From assembly GCF_001815865.1 (NCBI RefSeq), contig NZ_KV822187.1, positions 1 to 64,000 on the forward strand: a DNA stretch of 64,000 nucleotides, in the 5' to 3' direction. Source of the stretch: Abiotrophia sp. HMSC24B09. Its GTDB lineage: Bacteria; Bacillota; Bacilli; Lactobacillales; Aerococcaceae. Shown piece after piece: positions 17,193 through 28,621 of the stretch. Position 1 is the stretch's first letter, and each line of letters begins with the position of its first letter. The position numbers were made by a program, and so were the translations under genes. The notes beneath the pieces are model-generated. The model saw only the letters and a program-made list of their open reading frames with translations. It did not search any database and had not been told where the DNA came from.

Positions 17193-19040
17193 TTAGCGAT
17201 TTTGCGAAATCTGATTGGCAACGAATTTAGCAAATTCCAAGGCACCGGTTGGGTTTGGATGGATACCATCCTCATAGTACCAATCATCGTGGCCCTTAGC
17301 GAAGGTTCGCCAGTCAATCACTTTGACATTGGAGAAGCGATTAGCCGCAGCAAAGAGACGATTATTGGCATCTTCTACCCAGACCTTATCAACCGAGGAA
17401 GTGACAAAGTACTGCTCCCGGTCCGTCCCGATGGCATTAATATAGTCATTAAGCTGACCGTCGGTAAAGGTCCCATTAGAACCTAAGACCGTCACCACTG
17501 TTCCCTTGAGTTTACCAGAGGCCTTGAGGCTATTGATCACTTCGTTGCTTTGGTAGAGCTGACGACCAATCTGGCCATCAACGATTGCCTTAGGAAAGAC
17601 TTCTTTGACCTTATCAGCCGAAGCCAATAGGATGGAATCCCCAATAAAGGTTACTTCAAGGGCATTGGCTTGGAGGAGTTCTTGGCGGTTTAGGCCTTCA
17701 ATATTATTAATAACCTTGGTTTCCTGACTTTCAGGCTCCTTGGTCTCCTCCACCAATTTTTGGTTAGATTCGATAACTGTTGCTAACTCATCGGCTGCCT
17801 TGTTCTTCTGTTCTGGCGTAATGGCCAAAGCTACTAAACCAATAGTTGAAACTAAGAGATAGCTAATCGCTAGCGTCTTAATGCCCCAAAGGCTGGCCCG
17901 GTGTTGAACCAGGTAACGCACCCGCGCTTGTGTTTGTTTCCAGTTGAAATCCTGACCAAATGGCAAAATCAAGCGACGACGTTCAAAGAGTTGATAGGAG
18001 ATTTCCGCCATCAACATAATCAGTAAGAACTGAACACCGACTGAGATCCAAATATTATGGAAGCCATTCAAACGGTCTGGAATAACCAAGTGAATCGGAT
18101 AAAACCATAGGTAGTAGGATAAGCTGCGTTTACCGAAGAAGGTAAAGATCGGCAGACTTAAGAACTTATGTAGCCAAGTAGAGGGATGGAGACTGACAAT
18201 GACAAAAACCATGGACAGTAAAGTGAATAGCAGCATCCCAAAACGATAGGCAAAGGGTTGCGTCCCATACATAAAGAGCAACATAAAGGTCATCAGGATG
18301 ACACTGGCAATCCCAATTCCATTAAATACTTGTTGCTGACGCTTGGATATAGCTTTTGGCTTGAGATGGACTGGGAAGAGATAACCTAGGGCTCCACCAA
18401 AGGTAAAGGCGAAGGCCCGCGTCAACAAATCATAATATATCCGACTCGGATCCTGTCCATCTTGGTAGAGATAGCCCAGAAGCACTGCCGAAGCAATGGA
18501 TAAAGCCACTAACATAATGGCAGCAGTAGCCGGATTGCGATGCCAGGAATAGACTACTTTGACCACAAAAGGCGTCAAGAGAATCAGCTGGGCATAAATG
18601 GAAATGTACCAGAGATGGGTAAAGGCACTCGGATTAGCCGCCTGGACAAAGTAGGATTGGTTGGACAAAATCTGATAGTAGTTGTTAACGAAGAAAAGGC
18701 TAGAAAACCCCATATTGCGCAAATTATAGAAATAATCCGGCGCAAACAAGGCAATATAGGCTGCTACCAGCAAGACCATAAACAAGGTTGGGAAGAAAAT
18801 CCGTTCCAGTCTAGACTTGAGATAGGACCGGATAGAAACTGATTTTCTTAGCGTTGGGGCTGTATAGAAATGACGGAAGGCGAAGAAACCTGCCACCATC
18901 AAGAAGGCATTAACAGCTAGAAAGCCCCCAGGCAAGATATGCTGGAAGAAATAATAGGTCAGAATTAAGAGGATTAAGACCCCACGATAGCCGTCGAAAA
19001 AGGCCAAACGAGGACTTTTAGTAGATGTTTTATCGGTCAT
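17193..19040 (-). CDS. OatA-like acyltransferase-3 / SGNH O-acetyltransferase
   Basis: This 615-aa membrane protein has about ten membrane helices (acyltransferase-3 domain, residues 10-410) and an extracellular SGNH esterase-type domain with GDS (Ser469), GSNG and DGIH (Asp591, His594). The architecture matches OatA peptidoglycan O-acetyltransferases that give lysozyme resistance, and O-acetylation of a wall polymer is the likely role. The usual R-x10-H motif of the first helix reads R19 to Y30 here, so the conserved histidine is replaced by tyrosine, with His34 nearby. The ATG at 19040 is preferred: a GGAGG SD lies 8 nt upstream, while the earlier ATG abuts the SD. The gene is 15 bp after obg. 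Confidence 0.82.
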   Translation of the reverse strand: MTDKTSTKSPRLAFFDGYRGVLILLILTYYFFQHILPGGFLAVNAFLMVAGFFAFRHFYTAPTLRKSVSIRSYLKSRLERIFFPTLFMVLLVAAYIALFAPDYFYNLRNMGFSSLFFVNNYYQILSNQSYFVQAANPSAFTHLWYISIYAQLILLTPFVVKVVYSWHRNPATAAIMLVALSIASAVLLGYLYQDGQDPSRIYYDLLTRAFAFTFGGALGYLFPVHLKPKAISKRQQQVFNGIGIASVILMTFMLLFMYGTQPFAYRFGMLLFTLLSMVFVIVSLHPSTWLHKFLSLPIFTFFGKRSLSYYLWFYPIHLVIPDRLNGFHNIWISVGVQFLLIMLMAEISYQLFERRRLILPFGQDFNWKQTQARVRYLVQHRASLWGIKTLAISYLLVSTIGLVALAITPEQKNKAADELATVIESNQKLVEETKEPESQETKVINNIEGLNRQELLQANALEVTFIGDSILLASADKVKEVFPKAIVDGQIGRQLYQSNEVINSLKASGKLKGTVVTVLGSNGTFTDGQLNDYINAIGTDREQYFVTSSVDKVWVEDANNRLFAAANRFSNVKVIDWRTFAKGHDDWYYEDGIHPNPTGALEFAKFVANQISQNR

Positions 19041-19055
19041 GCACATCCCCTCCCC

Positions 19056-20360
19056 TTAATCCATGAATTCAAACTGATAGCCGGCTAAATCGACTAAATC
19101 ACCGGATTCGGCCCCTGCTTCACGCAAGGCTTGGTCCACACCCATGGAACGTAATTGGCGGGCAAATCGCGCCACGCTCTCATCGTGGGCCATATTGGTC
19201 ATGGCATAGAGTTTTTCAATCTTAGCCCCTGACAATTGCCAGTAACCCGCATCAAGTTTGGTCAAGGTAAATGGCACTTCCTCTTCTAATTGGTAATGCA
19301 CTTCTTCTGGCTCTTCCTCAAATAAAGGAATAAAGTCAGAATTTTGGACCAAGTCATAGGTAAAGGCCAAGAGTGGCTTGAGCCCCTTGGCTTGCCAAGC
19401 AGATACTTCAAAAATAGCGGGTAAGTCTAAGCCTTCTTTTTGGCAATAGTCTTCTAGCTTCTGCTTGAAGCTAGGTAAATTTTCTTGGGCCTGGCTCTGA
19501 TCCATCTTATTGGCCACAATGACCATAGGACGTAAGAGTAATTTCTCGTGATAAGAAGCCAGTTCATGCATAATATCGAGGTAATCTTGGAAGGGATCCC
19601 GTTCATGAGTCGCTGCCATGTCAATGACATGCAACAAGACTTTAGTCCGCTCAATGTGGCGGAGGAAGTGAATCCCCAAGCCTACCCCTTGCGAGGCTCC
19701 TTCAATCAGACCTGGCATATCGGCCACGATAAATTCCTGATCGTAATTGAGTTTGACCACACCCAGGTTAGGGGTTAAGGTTGTAAATTGATAGTCTGCG
19801 ATTTTAGGCTTGGCATTACTAATGACAGACAAGAGGGTCGATTTCCCTACACTTGGATAACCTACCAAGCCTACATCGGCCAGAACCTTCAATTCTAATT
19901 GGAGGTCGGCTTCTTCACCTGGCTCACCATTTTCGGCAATGGAAGGAGCCGGATTCTTATGGGTAGCAAATTTAATATTGCCGCGTCCACCACGACCGCC
20001 CTTAGCAACGACACATTCCTGGCCTTGCTCTACTAGGTCGGCTAGCAACTTATCAGTCGTCGCATCGCGGATGATGGTACCTGGTGGAACTGACACAATC
20101 AAGTCTTCCGCAGCCTTACCATACATGCCTTTGCTCATACCGTTTTCGCCGTTCTTGGCCTTGAAGTGACGATTATAACGGAAATCCATCAAGGTCCGCA
20201 GGCCTTCATCCACTCGGAAAATGACACTGCCACCTCGACCGCCGTCACCGCCGGCCGGCCCGCCATCTGGGACATACTTTTCGCGTCGGAAGGCCACCAT
20301 ACCGTCGCCGCCTTTACCGGCTTTGACTGTGACCCTTGCACGATCTAAAAAGGTCGACAT
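19056..20360 (-). CDS. obg: GTPase Obg/CgtA
   Basis: An essential GTPase linked to late 50S ribosome assembly and stress signalling. The 434-aa protein has the glycine-rich Obg fold ([17 protein letters not shown]), the G domain with [13 protein letters not shown] and NKMD, and the C-terminal OCT domain. I chose the ATG at 20360, which has AAAGGAG 8 nt upstream. A short upstream extension from a GTG lacks spacing to the SD. Confidence 0.97.
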   Translation of the reverse strand: MSTFLDRARVTVKAGKGGDGMVAFRREKYVPDGGPAGGDGGRGGSVIFRVDEGLRTLMDFRYNRHFKAKNGENGMSKGMYGKAAEDLIVSVPPGTIIRDATTDKLLADLVEQGQECVVAKGGRGGRGNIKFATHKNPAPSIAENGEPGEEADLQLELKVLADVGLVGYPSVGKSTLLSVISNAKPKIADYQFTTLTPNLGVVKLNYDQEFIVADMPGLIEGASQGVGLGIHFLRHIERTKVLLHVIDMAATHERDPFQDYLDIMHELASYHEKLLLRPMVIVANKMDQSQAQENLPSFKQKLEDYCQKEGLDLPAIFEVSAWQAKGLKPLLAFTYDLVQNSDFIPLFEEEPEEVHYQLEEEVPFTLTKLDAGYWQLSGAKIEKLYAMTNMAHDESVARFARQLRSMGVDQALREAGAESGDLVDLAGYQFEFMD

Positions 20361-20397
20361 TGAAAGCACTCCTTTCTCTAACTCATCTAGTTGAGTC

Positions 20398-22443
20398 TTA
20401 AAATTTATTAATCAATAAGCGTGAATCAAAGAGTTCCAAGACTGCCTCTGTCAGCACTTTGAGTGTAGCCAAACGGTTAGCTCGAATGGTCTCATCGTCG
20501 GCATTAACCTTGTTGTCATCGAAGTAGGCTTCAATCACCGGTACTAGGTTATCCAGATACATGTAGAGGGCATCAACTGAAATCTTGTATTGGTCAATTT
20601 TAGCAGCAGCTTCTAGCAGCTTAGCCTCAGAATCCGTTTGGGCTAGGTCTAAGTTAAGCTGAGCCTCTTCCTGGACTTTAGCTCCCAGATTGACCACCCG
20701 GGTAATGGCTTCTAAGAAGCGTTTATAGGCCGTTGGATTCTTATCCTTGTGGGTCTTTAGGAAATGGGCTACATAGTTGGCCTTGCCTACTTCTAAGTGC
20801 TTAGCTGCCCCAATCCCTTGGATTTGGTCCATATCGACAGATTGGTTACGTAAATGCACAGCAACCCGTGCCCAGACAAAATCAGCTAGCTGCTTCAAGA
20901 GTTCTTGTTCGCCCTCATAGGCTTCCACTAAGTGCTTAAAGACTGGTAACAAGTCTAAGTCCCAAGCGCGATCTAAGAGGATTTCCACAATCCCCATGGC
21001 CGTACGACGAAGGGCGTAAGGGTCGTTAGAACCCGTTGGGATTAAGCCAACCTTGAAGTATTGGAATAAGGTGTCAAGCTTGTCAGCCAAGGCCAAGAGT
21101 GCACCGGCATCTTGGTCAGGCAGCGCGCCACCGCTCGTAGTAGGCAGGTACTGGGTCCCAATGGCCTGAGCCACCAAGGCCTCTTCCCCGTAATGACGAG
21201 CGTAGATTTCCCCGATTTGACCTTGGAGTTCGTCGAACTCGCCAACCACTTGGGTCATGAGGTCAAACTTGTAGATTTGGCTAGCCCGTAAAGCTGCCTC
21301 ATAAGACGCGTGATCTAAGCTTAGGTCCCCTTGTAGTTGACTAATTAAGGCACCAACACGCACTTGTTTGTCAGCCAAAGTGCCTAACTTAAAGTGTTCA
21401 TTAACGTTGGCTAGTTTACCGACAAAGAAGTTTAAGTCATGTTTGAGGTCTTCTTGATAGAAGAATAAGGCATCTTCCAAGCGAGCCCGCAAGACTTTTT
21501 GATTACCTTTAACGACGTTGGCTAAGTGCTGATCATTCCCGTTACGTACTGAAATGAAGACAGGCAAGAGCTCACCTTTAGCATCTAAGGCATAGAAGTA
21601 ACGTTGGTGATCACGCATGGCGGTAATCAAGACACAGTGTGGCACTGATAAATACTTTTCTTCGAAGTCACCATAGAAAACGGTTGGCCATTCAACAATA
21701 GCAGTCACTTCTTCTAGCAAGTCTTCATCAACTGGTACTTGCCAGCCTTGAGCAGAAGCTAAATCAGCCAATTGTTGACGGATATTAGCCCGACGCTCTT
21801 CAAAGTCTACTAGGACATGCTGCTCACGTAAGGCCTCCACATAGTCTGTGGCATTTGCTAAGGTCACATCATGGCCTAAGAAACGATGGCCACGAGAGAT
21901 GCGGTCTGATTTAACGCCAACAAACTCTAAAGGCACCAATTCTTGGTCTAGGAGGGCCACAATCCAGTGAACAGGACGGATGAATGGAATCTCATAGTCA
22001 TGCCAAGTCATGGTAACTGGGAAGGTCATGGCTTCCAAGATACGATTAAGTCCTGACAAGACTTGGTCTGCAGCTTGACCTGGCAAATGCTTGTTAACGA
22101 AGATATAGTCTTCACCTTTGATGCTTTCTACAATCACATCTTCTTGGCTGGCGCCTTGGCCTTTAATAAAGCCAAGAGCTGCTTTAGTCCAATTGCCTTC
22201 CGCGTCTTTGGCGATTTTAAGGGATGGGCCTTTTGCCTTGCTAGATACATCCTCACTACGCTCAGCCAAGCCATGGACTAGGACCGCCAAACGGCGTGGA
22301 GTAGCATAGGCGCTAAGGCTCTCGTAAGCTAAACGCTCTTCTGCTAAGAAGTCAGCCATCCGTTTTTCTAATTGTTGTGATAAATCTAAGAGGAAGCGTG
22401 CAGGAATTTCTTCCATGCCAATTTCAAGTAAAAATTCTGCCAT
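20398..22443 (-). CDS. glyS: Glycyl-tRNA synthetase beta subunit
   Basis: The 681-aa beta subunit of the bacterial alpha2beta2 GlyRS, which with GlyQ charges tRNA-Gly. It starts with [17 protein letters not shown], the typical glyS N-terminus. The anticodon-binding HD-like and DALR regions lie in the C-terminal part. It follows glyQ by 3 bp and shares its T-box control. Confidence 0.97.
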   Translation of the reverse strand: MAEFLLEIGMEEIPARFLLDLSQQLEKRMADFLAEERLAYESLSAYATPRRLAVLVHGLAERSEDVSSKAKGPSLKIAKDAEGNWTKAALGFIKGQGASQEDVIVESIKGEDYIFVNKHLPGQAADQVLSGLNRILEAMTFPVTMTWHDYEIPFIRPVHWIVALLDQELVPLEFVGVKSDRISRGHRFLGHDVTLANATDYVEALREQHVLVDFEERRANIRQQLADLASAQGWQVPVDEDLLEEVTAIVEWPTVFYGDFEEKYLSVPHCVLITAMRDHQRYFYALDAKGELLPVFISVRNGNDQHLANVVKGNQKVLRARLEDALFFYQEDLKHDLNFFVGKLANVNEHFKLGTLADKQVRVGALISQLQGDLSLDHASYEAALRASQIYKFDLMTQVVGEFDELQGQIGEIYARHYGEEALVAQAIGTQYLPTTSGGALPDQDAGALLALADKLDTLFQYFKVGLIPTGSNDPYALRRTAMGIVEILLDRAWDLDLLPVFKHLVEAYEGEQELLKQLADFVWARVAVHLRNQSVDMDQIQGIGAAKHLEVGKANYVAHFLKTHKDKNPTAYKRFLEAITRVVNLGAKVQEEAQLNLDLAQTDSEAKLLEAAAKIDQYKISVDALYMYLDNLVPVIEAYFDDNKVNADDETIRANRLATLKVLTEAVLELFDSRLLINKF

Positions 22444-22446
22444 GGT

Positions 22447-23340
22447 CTAGGCCTCGCTTTCTGATTTTTTAAGGAGTGGGAAGCCAAGGGCTTCACGTTC
22501 AGCCACAAAGGCTTGGGCAACAGAACGCGCCATCTTACGAATGCGACCTAAGTAACCGGCACGGTCTGAGACGGAAATCATACCACGTGCATCGAGTAAG
22601 TTGAAGGTATGGCTACACTTGAGGATGTAGTCATAGGCTGGATGGACCAAACCTAAGTCAATCAATTTAAGTGCTTCTTGCTCAAACTCGGTAAACAAGG
22701 TGAAGAGCAAGTCGCTATTGCTTTGCTCGAAAGCATAAACGGAGTGCTCACGTTCAGGTTGACGGAAGATATCGCCATACTTGACGCCTTCCACCCACTC
22801 CAGTTCATAGACATCTTCAACGTCCAGGATATACATAGCCAAACGCTCTAGACCATAAGTAATCTCGCTAGTCACTGGATGGCACTTAAGCCCCCCTACT
22901 TGTTGGAAGTAGGTGAATTGGGTAATTTCCATCCCATCAATCCACACTTCCCAACCTAAACCGGCACAGCCTAGGGAAGGATTCTCCCAGTTGTCTTCAA
23001 CGAAACGAATGTCATGTTCCAAAGGATCAATCCCGATGGCTTCTAAACTCTCTAAATAGAGTTCTTGCACATTCAGGGGCGATGGCTTCATGACCACCTG
23101 CAGTTGGTGGTGTTGGAAGAGGCGGTTAGGGTTCTCCCCGTAACGACCATCTGCTGGACGTCTGGAAGGTTCGACGTAGCAGGCATTCCAAGGTTCTGGG
23201 CCGATGGCACGTAAGAAGGTGTAAGGGCTCATGGTCCCTGCCCCTTTCTCCGTATCATAGCTTTGTAAAACCAGACAGCCTTGCTTAGCCCAGAATTGCT
23301 GTAAGGTCATGATAATATCTTGCATGGTTTTCTTCTTCAT
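22447..23340 (-). CDS. glyQ: Glycyl-tRNA synthetase alpha subunit
   Basis: The catalytic class II subunit of GlyRS, 297 aa. It includes the conserved [19 protein letters not shown] region and GLERLAMY. The ATG at 23340 has AAAGGAGG 7 nt upstream. In-frame codons further upstream fall within the T-box leader and are not used. It forms a two-gene operon with glyS. Confidence 0.97.
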   Translation of the reverse strand: MKKKTMQDIIMTLQQFWAKQGCLVLQSYDTEKGAGTMSPYTFLRAIGPEPWNACYVEPSRRPADGRYGENPNRLFQHHQLQVVMKPSPLNVQELYLESLEAIGIDPLEHDIRFVEDNWENPSLGCAGLGWEVWIDGMEITQFTYFQQVGGLKCHPVTSEITYGLERLAMYILDVEDVYELEWVEGVKYGDIFRQPEREHSVYAFEQSNSDLLFTLFTEFEQEALKLIDLGLVHPAYDYILKCSHTFNLLDARGMISVSDRAGYLGRIRKMARSVAQAFVAEREALGFPLLKKSESEA

Positions 23341-23383
23341 GATGCTTCCTCCTTTATAGCGGGGACGGCAAACCCCTGGCGAC

Positions 23384-23580
23384 AAATAAAAAGTCCCTAT
23401 GGTAATCCACTGACCACCATAGGGACGAAGATAACTTCGCGGTTCCACCCTATTTCTAGTTACATTGAACTAGCGCTTCATTTATGCCTATGAGTGACTT
23501 AAAAACTACCATCGATTTGCTCTGGCTTCCACCGTCCCAGAGTCGCTAGGCTATCTTCTTTTAATTGCGCTTTTAATCCC
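23384..23580 (-). promoter_or_regulatory. T-box leader of glyQS
   Basis: The minus-strand leader contains the T-box core GGGTGGAACCGCG (23438-23450), then an 11-bp terminator stem (GTCCCTATGGT / ACCATAGGGAC, 23393-23426) and a T tract. Upstream, a Stem I-like segment holds GGGACGGTGGAAGCC and a candidate glycine specifier GGU at 23508-23510. Uncharged tRNA-Gly should stabilise the antiterminator and allow glyQS transcription. The family is certain; the specifier position is inferred. Confidence 0.93.
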
Positions 23581-23584
23581 CTTT

Positions 23585-23613
23585 ATTATAGGGCATGACG
23601 GCCTTTAAGTCAA
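23585..23613 (-). promoter_or_regulatory. Promoter of glyQS
   Basis: On the minus strand TTGACT (23608-23613) and TATAAT (23585-23590) are separated by 17 bp, a near-consensus sigma-A promoter placed directly before the T-box leader. Confidence 0.9.
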
Positions 23614-23632
23614 GCAAAGTCGTGCTTTTAAT

Positions 23633-23683
23633 GACCAGCTAGGCGTCCTGTTTTTTTGTTCAAAACAGGACGCCTAGCTGGTC
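23633..23683. repeat. Perfect 22-bp inverted repeat after rpoD
   Basis: Two perfectly complementary 22-nt arms (23633-23654 and 23662-23683) flank a 7-nt loop. The arm begins GACCAGCTAGGCGTCCTG. The repeat lies 12 bp after the rpoD stop, in the position of its terminator. However, the Ts sit next to the loop and no U tract follows the stem on either strand. It may act as a terminator or as a 3'-end stabiliser. Confidence 0.85.
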
Positions 23684-23695
23684 TCAATATGTTGC

Positions 23696-24835
23696 TTACT
23701 CTAAGAAGTCTTTCAATTGTTTAGAACGACTTGGGTGGCGGAGCTTGCGCAAGGCTTTGGCCTCGATCTGACGAATCCGCTCACGAGTAACACCGAAGAC
23801 TTTCCCTACTTGTTCTAGGGTCCGAATGTTGCCATCGTCTAAACCAAAGCGCAGACGTAAAACATTCTCTTCGCGGTCGGTCAAGGTATCCAAGACATCT
23901 TCTAATTGCTCCCGCAATAAAGCAGAAGAAGTGAAGACTTCTGGGCTCATTGCTCCTTCATCTTCGATGAAGTCGCCTAAATGAGAGTCGTCCTCTTCCC
24001 CGATTGGTGTTTCTAAGGAAACAGGCTCTTGGGCAATCTTGAGGATTTCACGCACTTTTTCAGTTGGCAGGTCCATTTCAGCCCCGATTTCTTCAGGTGT
24101 TGGTTCGCGACCTAAATCTTGCAATAGCTGTCTTTGGACCCGAACCAGCTTGTTAATGGTCTCTACCATATGAACTGGGATTCGGATAGTACGAGCTTGG
24201 TCGGCGATGGCGCGAGTAATAGCCTGACGAATCCACCAGGTAGCATAAGTAGAGAACTTAAAGCCCTTGGTGTGGTCGAACTTTTCAACGGCCTTCATCA
24301 AGCCCATGTTCCCTTCTTGAATTAAATCTAGGAACTGCATGCCACGGCCCACATAACGTTTGGCAATGGAAACCACTAAACGTAGGTTAGCTTCAGCCAG
24401 TTCTTGCTTAGCGATGTCGTCACCACCTTGGATACGAACGGCCAAGTTGATTTCTTCCTCAGCACTTAAGAGTGGCACATTCCCAATCTCCTTAAGGTAC
24501 ATACGGACAGGGTCACTAACCTTGAGCTTGGAAGTCGCGGTTTTAGATTCAGCAGCTAAATCAGCCTGCAATTGTTCTTCTTCACGGACCATTTGTTGCT
24601 TGGTTGGTCCCCCATCATCACCGACAACAGAAACCCCATTATCTTCGACGATTTGGATTAAAGTATCAATCCCGTCAGCATCTAGTCCGTAAGGGCTGGC
24701 GATTTTCTCCGTTAATTCGTCATAGTGGACTTGTCCTTCTGACTTTTTAGCCAGAATAAGGGCTTGGACCGCCTCTAGATAGGGTGAGGCGACGTCTTGA
24801 TTTGGAGTTAACTTTAGATCTTTTTCTTCAGCCAT
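23696..24835 (-). CDS. rpoD: Primary sigma factor RpoD/SigA
   Basis: The housekeeping sigma factor, 379 aa. Region 1.2/2.1 ([21 protein letters not shown]), the -10-binding region 2.3-2.4 ([17 protein letters not shown]), regions 3.0-3.1, and the region 4.2 helix-turn-helix ([19 protein letters not shown]) are all intact. It starts 11 bp after dnaG, the dnaG-rpoD core of the macromolecular synthesis operon; rpsU is not adjacent. Confidence 0.98.
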   Translation of the reverse strand: MAEEKDLKLTPNQDVASPYLEAVQALILAKKSEGQVHYDELTEKIASPYGLDADGIDTLIQIVEDNGVSVVGDDGGPTKQQMVREEEQLQADLAAESKTATSKLKVSDPVRMYLKEIGNVPLLSAEEEINLAVRIQGGDDIAKQELAEANLRLVVSIAKRYVGRGMQFLDLIQEGNMGLMKAVEKFDHTKGFKFSTYATWWIRQAITRAIADQARTIRIPVHMVETINKLVRVQRQLLQDLGREPTPEEIGAEMDLPTEKVREILKIAQEPVSLETPIGEEDDSHLGDFIEDEGAMSPEVFTSSALLREQLEDVLDTLTDREENVLRLRFGLDDGNIRTLEQVGKVFGVTRERIRQIEAKALRKLRHPSRSKQLKDFLE

Positions 24836-24846
24836 ATAAGAACCTC

Positions 24847-26745
24847 CTAGTTTTTCTTTAATTGCCGGCTTAAGCGCAGTATTTCAACCAAGTATTCATT
24901 CATCTTGGTCTTATCCCCACGTATTTGGGCTTGTTTGAGTTTGTTTTGTAGCTCCTTAAGCTGAATCTCAGTAAAGGCAGCATCAATGGTTTTGACGCAA
25001 TCTTGCATGGCCTGCTCCGAATAATCGGTTTGGGCATAATCCCAAATCAGGCTGGCCAAGTATTGTTGCTCATCAGGGCTGGCTTCCACATCTAAGATAC
25101 CGGTCAGAGGCAGTCGGCCTCCTTTTTCATAATAGAAGTGTTCCAGCTGATAATAAATAGCTTGAGCGCTTGGATGGACAAAGAGCAGAGGCTGGTCTAA
25201 GCCTTCAATAAACTGCCAAGCTGGCTCATTAAAAATTAGATTAGACAGGATGTAACGCTCGCAATGATAGGCCTTAAGTGACTTGATTTGGTCATCTAAT
25301 GCCCCTGGCTTAGCTTGGACTGGATTAGACGGAAGTGCCTGATCCGAGAATCCCGTAGAATGGGCCTTATCCCACTTGTCAGGTGATTCTTGCTTGGGTC
25401 TATCGCTCTCCTTAGCCCGTTCCTTGCGATGGCGATAGGACACTTGTGCCAGTTGCTCTTCCAACATGGCCAAGTCTAAACCGAATTCCTCGGCTAAGGC
25501 CTGCAAACGCATGGTCCGCTCAATCGGTGACGGCAACTGAGCGACTAAGTCTAAGAGCCGATTAATATAGAGTGCTCGCTGTTCAAGGTCTGCTAACTGG
25601 TATTCCTGTTGAAGATAATTCTTTAGGAATTCATAGCGCGGAATGGCCTGGTTAATCAGCGACTTGAAGCTATCAGCCCCACGGGACTTAATCCACTCAT
25701 CGGGGTCCAACTTACCAGGAATAGAAACAGCCTTAATGGTATGACGCGGTAAAGTAAGGCTTAACTCAAAAGCCCGAGCAGTTGCTTTTTGACCTGCAGC
25801 ATCGCCATCAAAGACAAAAATAATTTCCTGAGTCACCTTGCCTAACTGACCAAGGTGTTGGCTGGTCAAGCTAGTCCCCATGGTCGCCACAGCCTGCGGG
25901 AAACCGGCCTGGCTCAGGGCAATCACATCCAGATAACCTTCGCAGATTAGAACCTGGTTGAGACGACGAATATGGGGCCGAGCTTGAGCAAAATGATAAA
26001 TCAAGGATGATTTATGGAAAATATCGGTCTCGGGAGAGTTGACGTATTTGGCAACTTTTGGGTCATCGCCAGGATTGGCTTGGTAGATACGCCCCGAAAA
26101 GGCGACCGTCCTACCTTGGCGGTCCTCCAAGGGAAAGATAATCCGACCATGGAAACGATCCATCAAACCTTGGCTAGCTTCATAGAAAATCCCTGATTGT
26201 AGCATTTCTTCATGGTTAAAACCCGCTTCCGTCAGGTACTGAATCAGCAACTGAGGATTATCAGGCGCTAGTCCCAAATGAAAGTCTGCCAGTGTTTCTT
26301 CCTTAAGCTCACGTTGCTTTAAGTAAGCATAGGCTGCCTCCCCCGCTACCGTTTGAGTTAGGTAGAAGTGATAGAAATCACGGGCTTTTTCATGTAAATC
26401 AAGCAAACGTTGATGGGGCTGACTGACAGCCTGCCCCGTTTCAAAATAGCGACTATCGAGGGCAATATTGGATAGTTCAGCTACCTTCTTAACTGCTTCT
26501 GGAAAGCTAATTCCTTCCATTTCCTGCAGAAAGCCAAAGACATTGCCCCCTCTACCACAGGAAAAACACTTATAAATCTGCTTGTCCGGGCTAACCGAGA
26601 AAGAAGGATTGTTATCTTCATGGAAGGGACAAGAGCAAGTATAGTTATTACCGCGCTTGGTCAGGGCTACATATTGGTTGATAATAGCCACGATATCGGC
26701 TTCTTTTTTTACCGATTCAATGATGTCATTAGGAATACCCGCCAT
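24847..26745 (-). CDS. dnaG: DNA primase
   Basis: DnaG makes RNA primers for replication. The 632-aa protein has the CHC2 zinc ligands Cys39, His42, Cys60 and Cys63 ([11 protein letters not shown]...YKCFSC), a TOPRIM core with [10 protein letters not shown] (about residue 265) and [12 protein letters not shown] (about 310), and a C-terminal helicase-interaction domain. It is first in the operon with rpoD. Confidence 0.97.
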   Translation of the reverse strand: MAGIPNDIIESVKKEADIVAIINQYVALTKRGNNYTCSCPFHEDNNPSFSVSPDKQIYKCFSCGRGGNVFGFLQEMEGISFPEAVKKVAELSNIALDSRYFETGQAVSQPHQRLLDLHEKARDFYHFYLTQTVAGEAAYAYLKQRELKEETLADFHLGLAPDNPQLLIQYLTEAGFNHEEMLQSGIFYEASQGLMDRFHGRIIFPLEDRQGRTVAFSGRIYQANPGDDPKVAKYVNSPETDIFHKSSLIYHFAQARPHIRRLNQVLICEGYLDVIALSQAGFPQAVATMGTSLTSQHLGQLGKVTQEIIFVFDGDAAGQKATARAFELSLTLPRHTIKAVSIPGKLDPDEWIKSRGADSFKSLINQAIPRYEFLKNYLQQEYQLADLEQRALYINRLLDLVAQLPSPIERTMRLQALAEEFGLDLAMLEEQLAQVSYRHRKERAKESDRPKQESPDKWDKAHSTGFSDQALPSNPVQAKPGALDDQIKSLKAYHCERYILSNLIFNEPAWQFIEGLDQPLLFVHPSAQAIYYQLEHFYYEKGGRLPLTGILDVEASPDEQQYLASLIWDYAQTDYSEQAMQDCVKTIDAAFTEIQLKELQNKLKQAQIRGDKTKMNEYLVEILRLSRQLKKN

Positions 26746-26771
26746 CTGACGCCCTCCCTTACTGAACTGCT

Positions 26772-28022
26772 TTAAACAGAGTTGTTGCGGGGCTTAGCCC
26801 GATAGAGACAGTAAGCACCCAATAAGAATTGAATAATGATGGCGAAGAGCCCCTTAAGCGAGTCACCTGTCATCTGCGCGACTAGGGCCAAGATGGTGGT
26901 CCCTAGTACGGAAGAGAATTTACCAAAAATATTATAGAAACCAAAGAATTGGTTGGTCTTTTGCTTAGGAATCAACTGGCCAAAGTAAGAACGACTCAGC
27001 GCCTGAATGCCTCCTTGGGCGGTCCCTACTAAGATAGCCAAAATCAAGAAGTCCCGGAAACCAGACAACCTAAGAGCGAAGACACAGATGACCACATAGG
27101 TCCCAATGCCGAAGAAGAGTAAAGTGCGGCTGCCAAAACGTTTAGCTAAGGCTCCATAGGCCAGTGATGACGGAAAGGCCACGACCTGAACCACTAGGAG
27201 AATAATAATCAATTGGTTGGCAGGCAAACCCAAATCGCTGCCCACAGAGGTCGCCATTTTGATAATGGTCCCTACCCCATCAATATAGAGGAAGTAACCC
27301 ACTAAGAACCATAAAATGGTTGGATAATGTTTGAGCTCTCCCACTGTTTCCTTAAGTGAGCGCAAGGTGGATTTAACCAAACCATCGTGGTGCTCGATGT
27401 AGGAGACTTGCTTAACATGACGCCAATAAGGCACAGTAAAGACAAACCACCAAATGGCCGTGATCAAGAAGCCAACATTGACTAAATCACGCGATGACAG
27501 CCAACCTGACAGCTGCAAAGCAAAGAAAATCAGAAAGGCAAAGACACTGCCAATATAACCATAGGCATAGCCTGCTGAGCTAACCATATCCAAGCGTTGC
27601 TCAGTGGTCACATCCATAATGGAAGAGTCGTAAAAGACATTGGATAAGGAAAAACCTATAGCGGACAAGGTGTAAACCACCAAGAGATAGAGCCAGGCAT
27701 TTGGCCCGGCAAAAATCATGGCCAATACACTCCCGATCCCAAGTAGGGTCCCGAAGGTAAAGAGCGGTCCCCGCACCCCTTTGTAGTCAGCACTGGTTCC
27801 CAAGAAAGGCGACATGACAGCCACCACAATGGTAGATAGGGAGTTGGCGTAACCCAGATAGGCTGTGGAAGTGGCCGGTGCCATGCCCACACTATCGGTT
27901 ACGGCCTTATAAAAAATAGGAAAAATAGCGGCTGTAATCATCAAAGAATAGACGGAGTTAGCCCAGTCTTGGAGAATCCAAGCCCACTCCTTCTTTGTAT
28001 AGCCTGAGAGAAATTTCTTCAT
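26772..28022 (-). CDS. MFS transporter, UMF1/Atg22-like family
   Basis: A 416-aa protein with about 12 membrane helices. The N-terminal motif EWAWILQDWANSVYS matches the EWxLYDWANSAY signature of the UMF1 (Atg22-like) branch of the major facilitator superfamily. The substrate is unknown. It lies 11 bp after ysxC with a GGGAGG SD, so it is probably the last gene of the clpX-ysxC unit. Confidence 0.85.
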   Translation of the reverse strand: MKKFLSGYTKKEWAWILQDWANSVYSLMITAAIFPIFYKAVTDSVGMAPATSTAYLGYANSLSTIVVAVMSPFLGTSADYKGVRGPLFTFGTLLGIGSVLAMIFAGPNAWLYLLVVYTLSAIGFSLSNVFYDSSIMDVTTEQRLDMVSSAGYAYGYIGSVFAFLIFFALQLSGWLSSRDLVNVGFLITAIWWFVFTVPYWRHVKQVSYIEHHDGLVKSTLRSLKETVGELKHYPTILWFLVGYFLYIDGVGTIIKMATSVGSDLGLPANQLIIILLVVQVVAFPSSLAYGALAKRFGSRTLLFFGIGTYVVICVFALRLSGFRDFLILAILVGTAQGGIQALSRSYFGQLIPKQKTNQFFGFYNIFGKFSSVLGTTILALVAQMTGDSLKGLFAIIIQFLLGAYCLYRAKPRNNSV

Positions 28023-28033
28023 AGCAAGCCTCC

Positions 28034-28621
28034 CTAGTCTTCAATTTGGGCTTCAATCACGTCCCAGATATCTTGCGCGCCATAGCCCGTTTCAGCTGAA
28101 AAGGGGAAAAGCGCGTCGACCGTCGGCAAATCCAAGGCCTTCTTATACATGGATAAATGCTTATTCCATTGGCTCTTCTTAATCTTGTCCACCTTGGTCA
28201 GGATGATGGCATAAGGAATCTCGGCTTCATCAGCAAAGTCCTTCATGGCCTTATCTAACTCGGTTGGCTCATGGCGGAAATCCATCAAGAGAAAGAGCAC
28301 GCGAACATTGTCCCGATTCAGGAGATAATGTTCAATCATCTTGCCCCACTCTGCCCGCGCAGTCTTGGAGACCCGAGCATAACCATAGCCAGGCACATCG
28401 ACAAAACGGAAAGCCTGATTAATGTCATAGAAATTAAGGGTTTGGGTCTTACCAGGTTGGCTGGAAGTACGTGCCAGACCCTTTCGCCCAATCATTTTAT
28501 TAATGAAAGAAGACTTGCCCACATTAGAGCGCCCCGCCAGAGCCACTTCAGGCAAGGCATCTTGTGGATATTGCTTTGGGCTGACGGCACTAATGACTAA
28601 TTCTGCCTGACTTACCTTCAT
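28034..28621 (-). CDS. ysxC: Ribosome-biogenesis GTP-binding protein YsxC/EngB
   Basis: A 195-aa GTPase needed for 50S assembly. Visible are the P-loop [12 protein letters not shown], the switch [10 protein letters not shown] and the NKxD-type TKVDK. It overlaps the clpX stop by 4 bp (ATGA), the conserved clpX-ysxC coupling of Firmicutes. Confidence 0.97.
   Translation of the reverse strand: MKVSQAELVISAVSPKQYPQDALPEVALAGRSNVGKSSFINKMIGRKGLARTSSQPGKTQTLNFYDINQAFRFVDVPGYGYARVSKTARAEWGKMIEHYLLNRDNVRVLFLLMDFRHEPTELDKAMKDFADEAEIPYAIILTKVDKIKKSQWNKHLSMYKKALDLPTVDALFPFSAETGYGAQDIWDVIEAQIED

Noticed and set aside
20376-20397. Short hairpin (ACTCAACTAGATGAGT) between glyS and obg
   Set aside because: The stem is only 5-6 bp and no T run follows; transcription most likely continues from glyS into obg.
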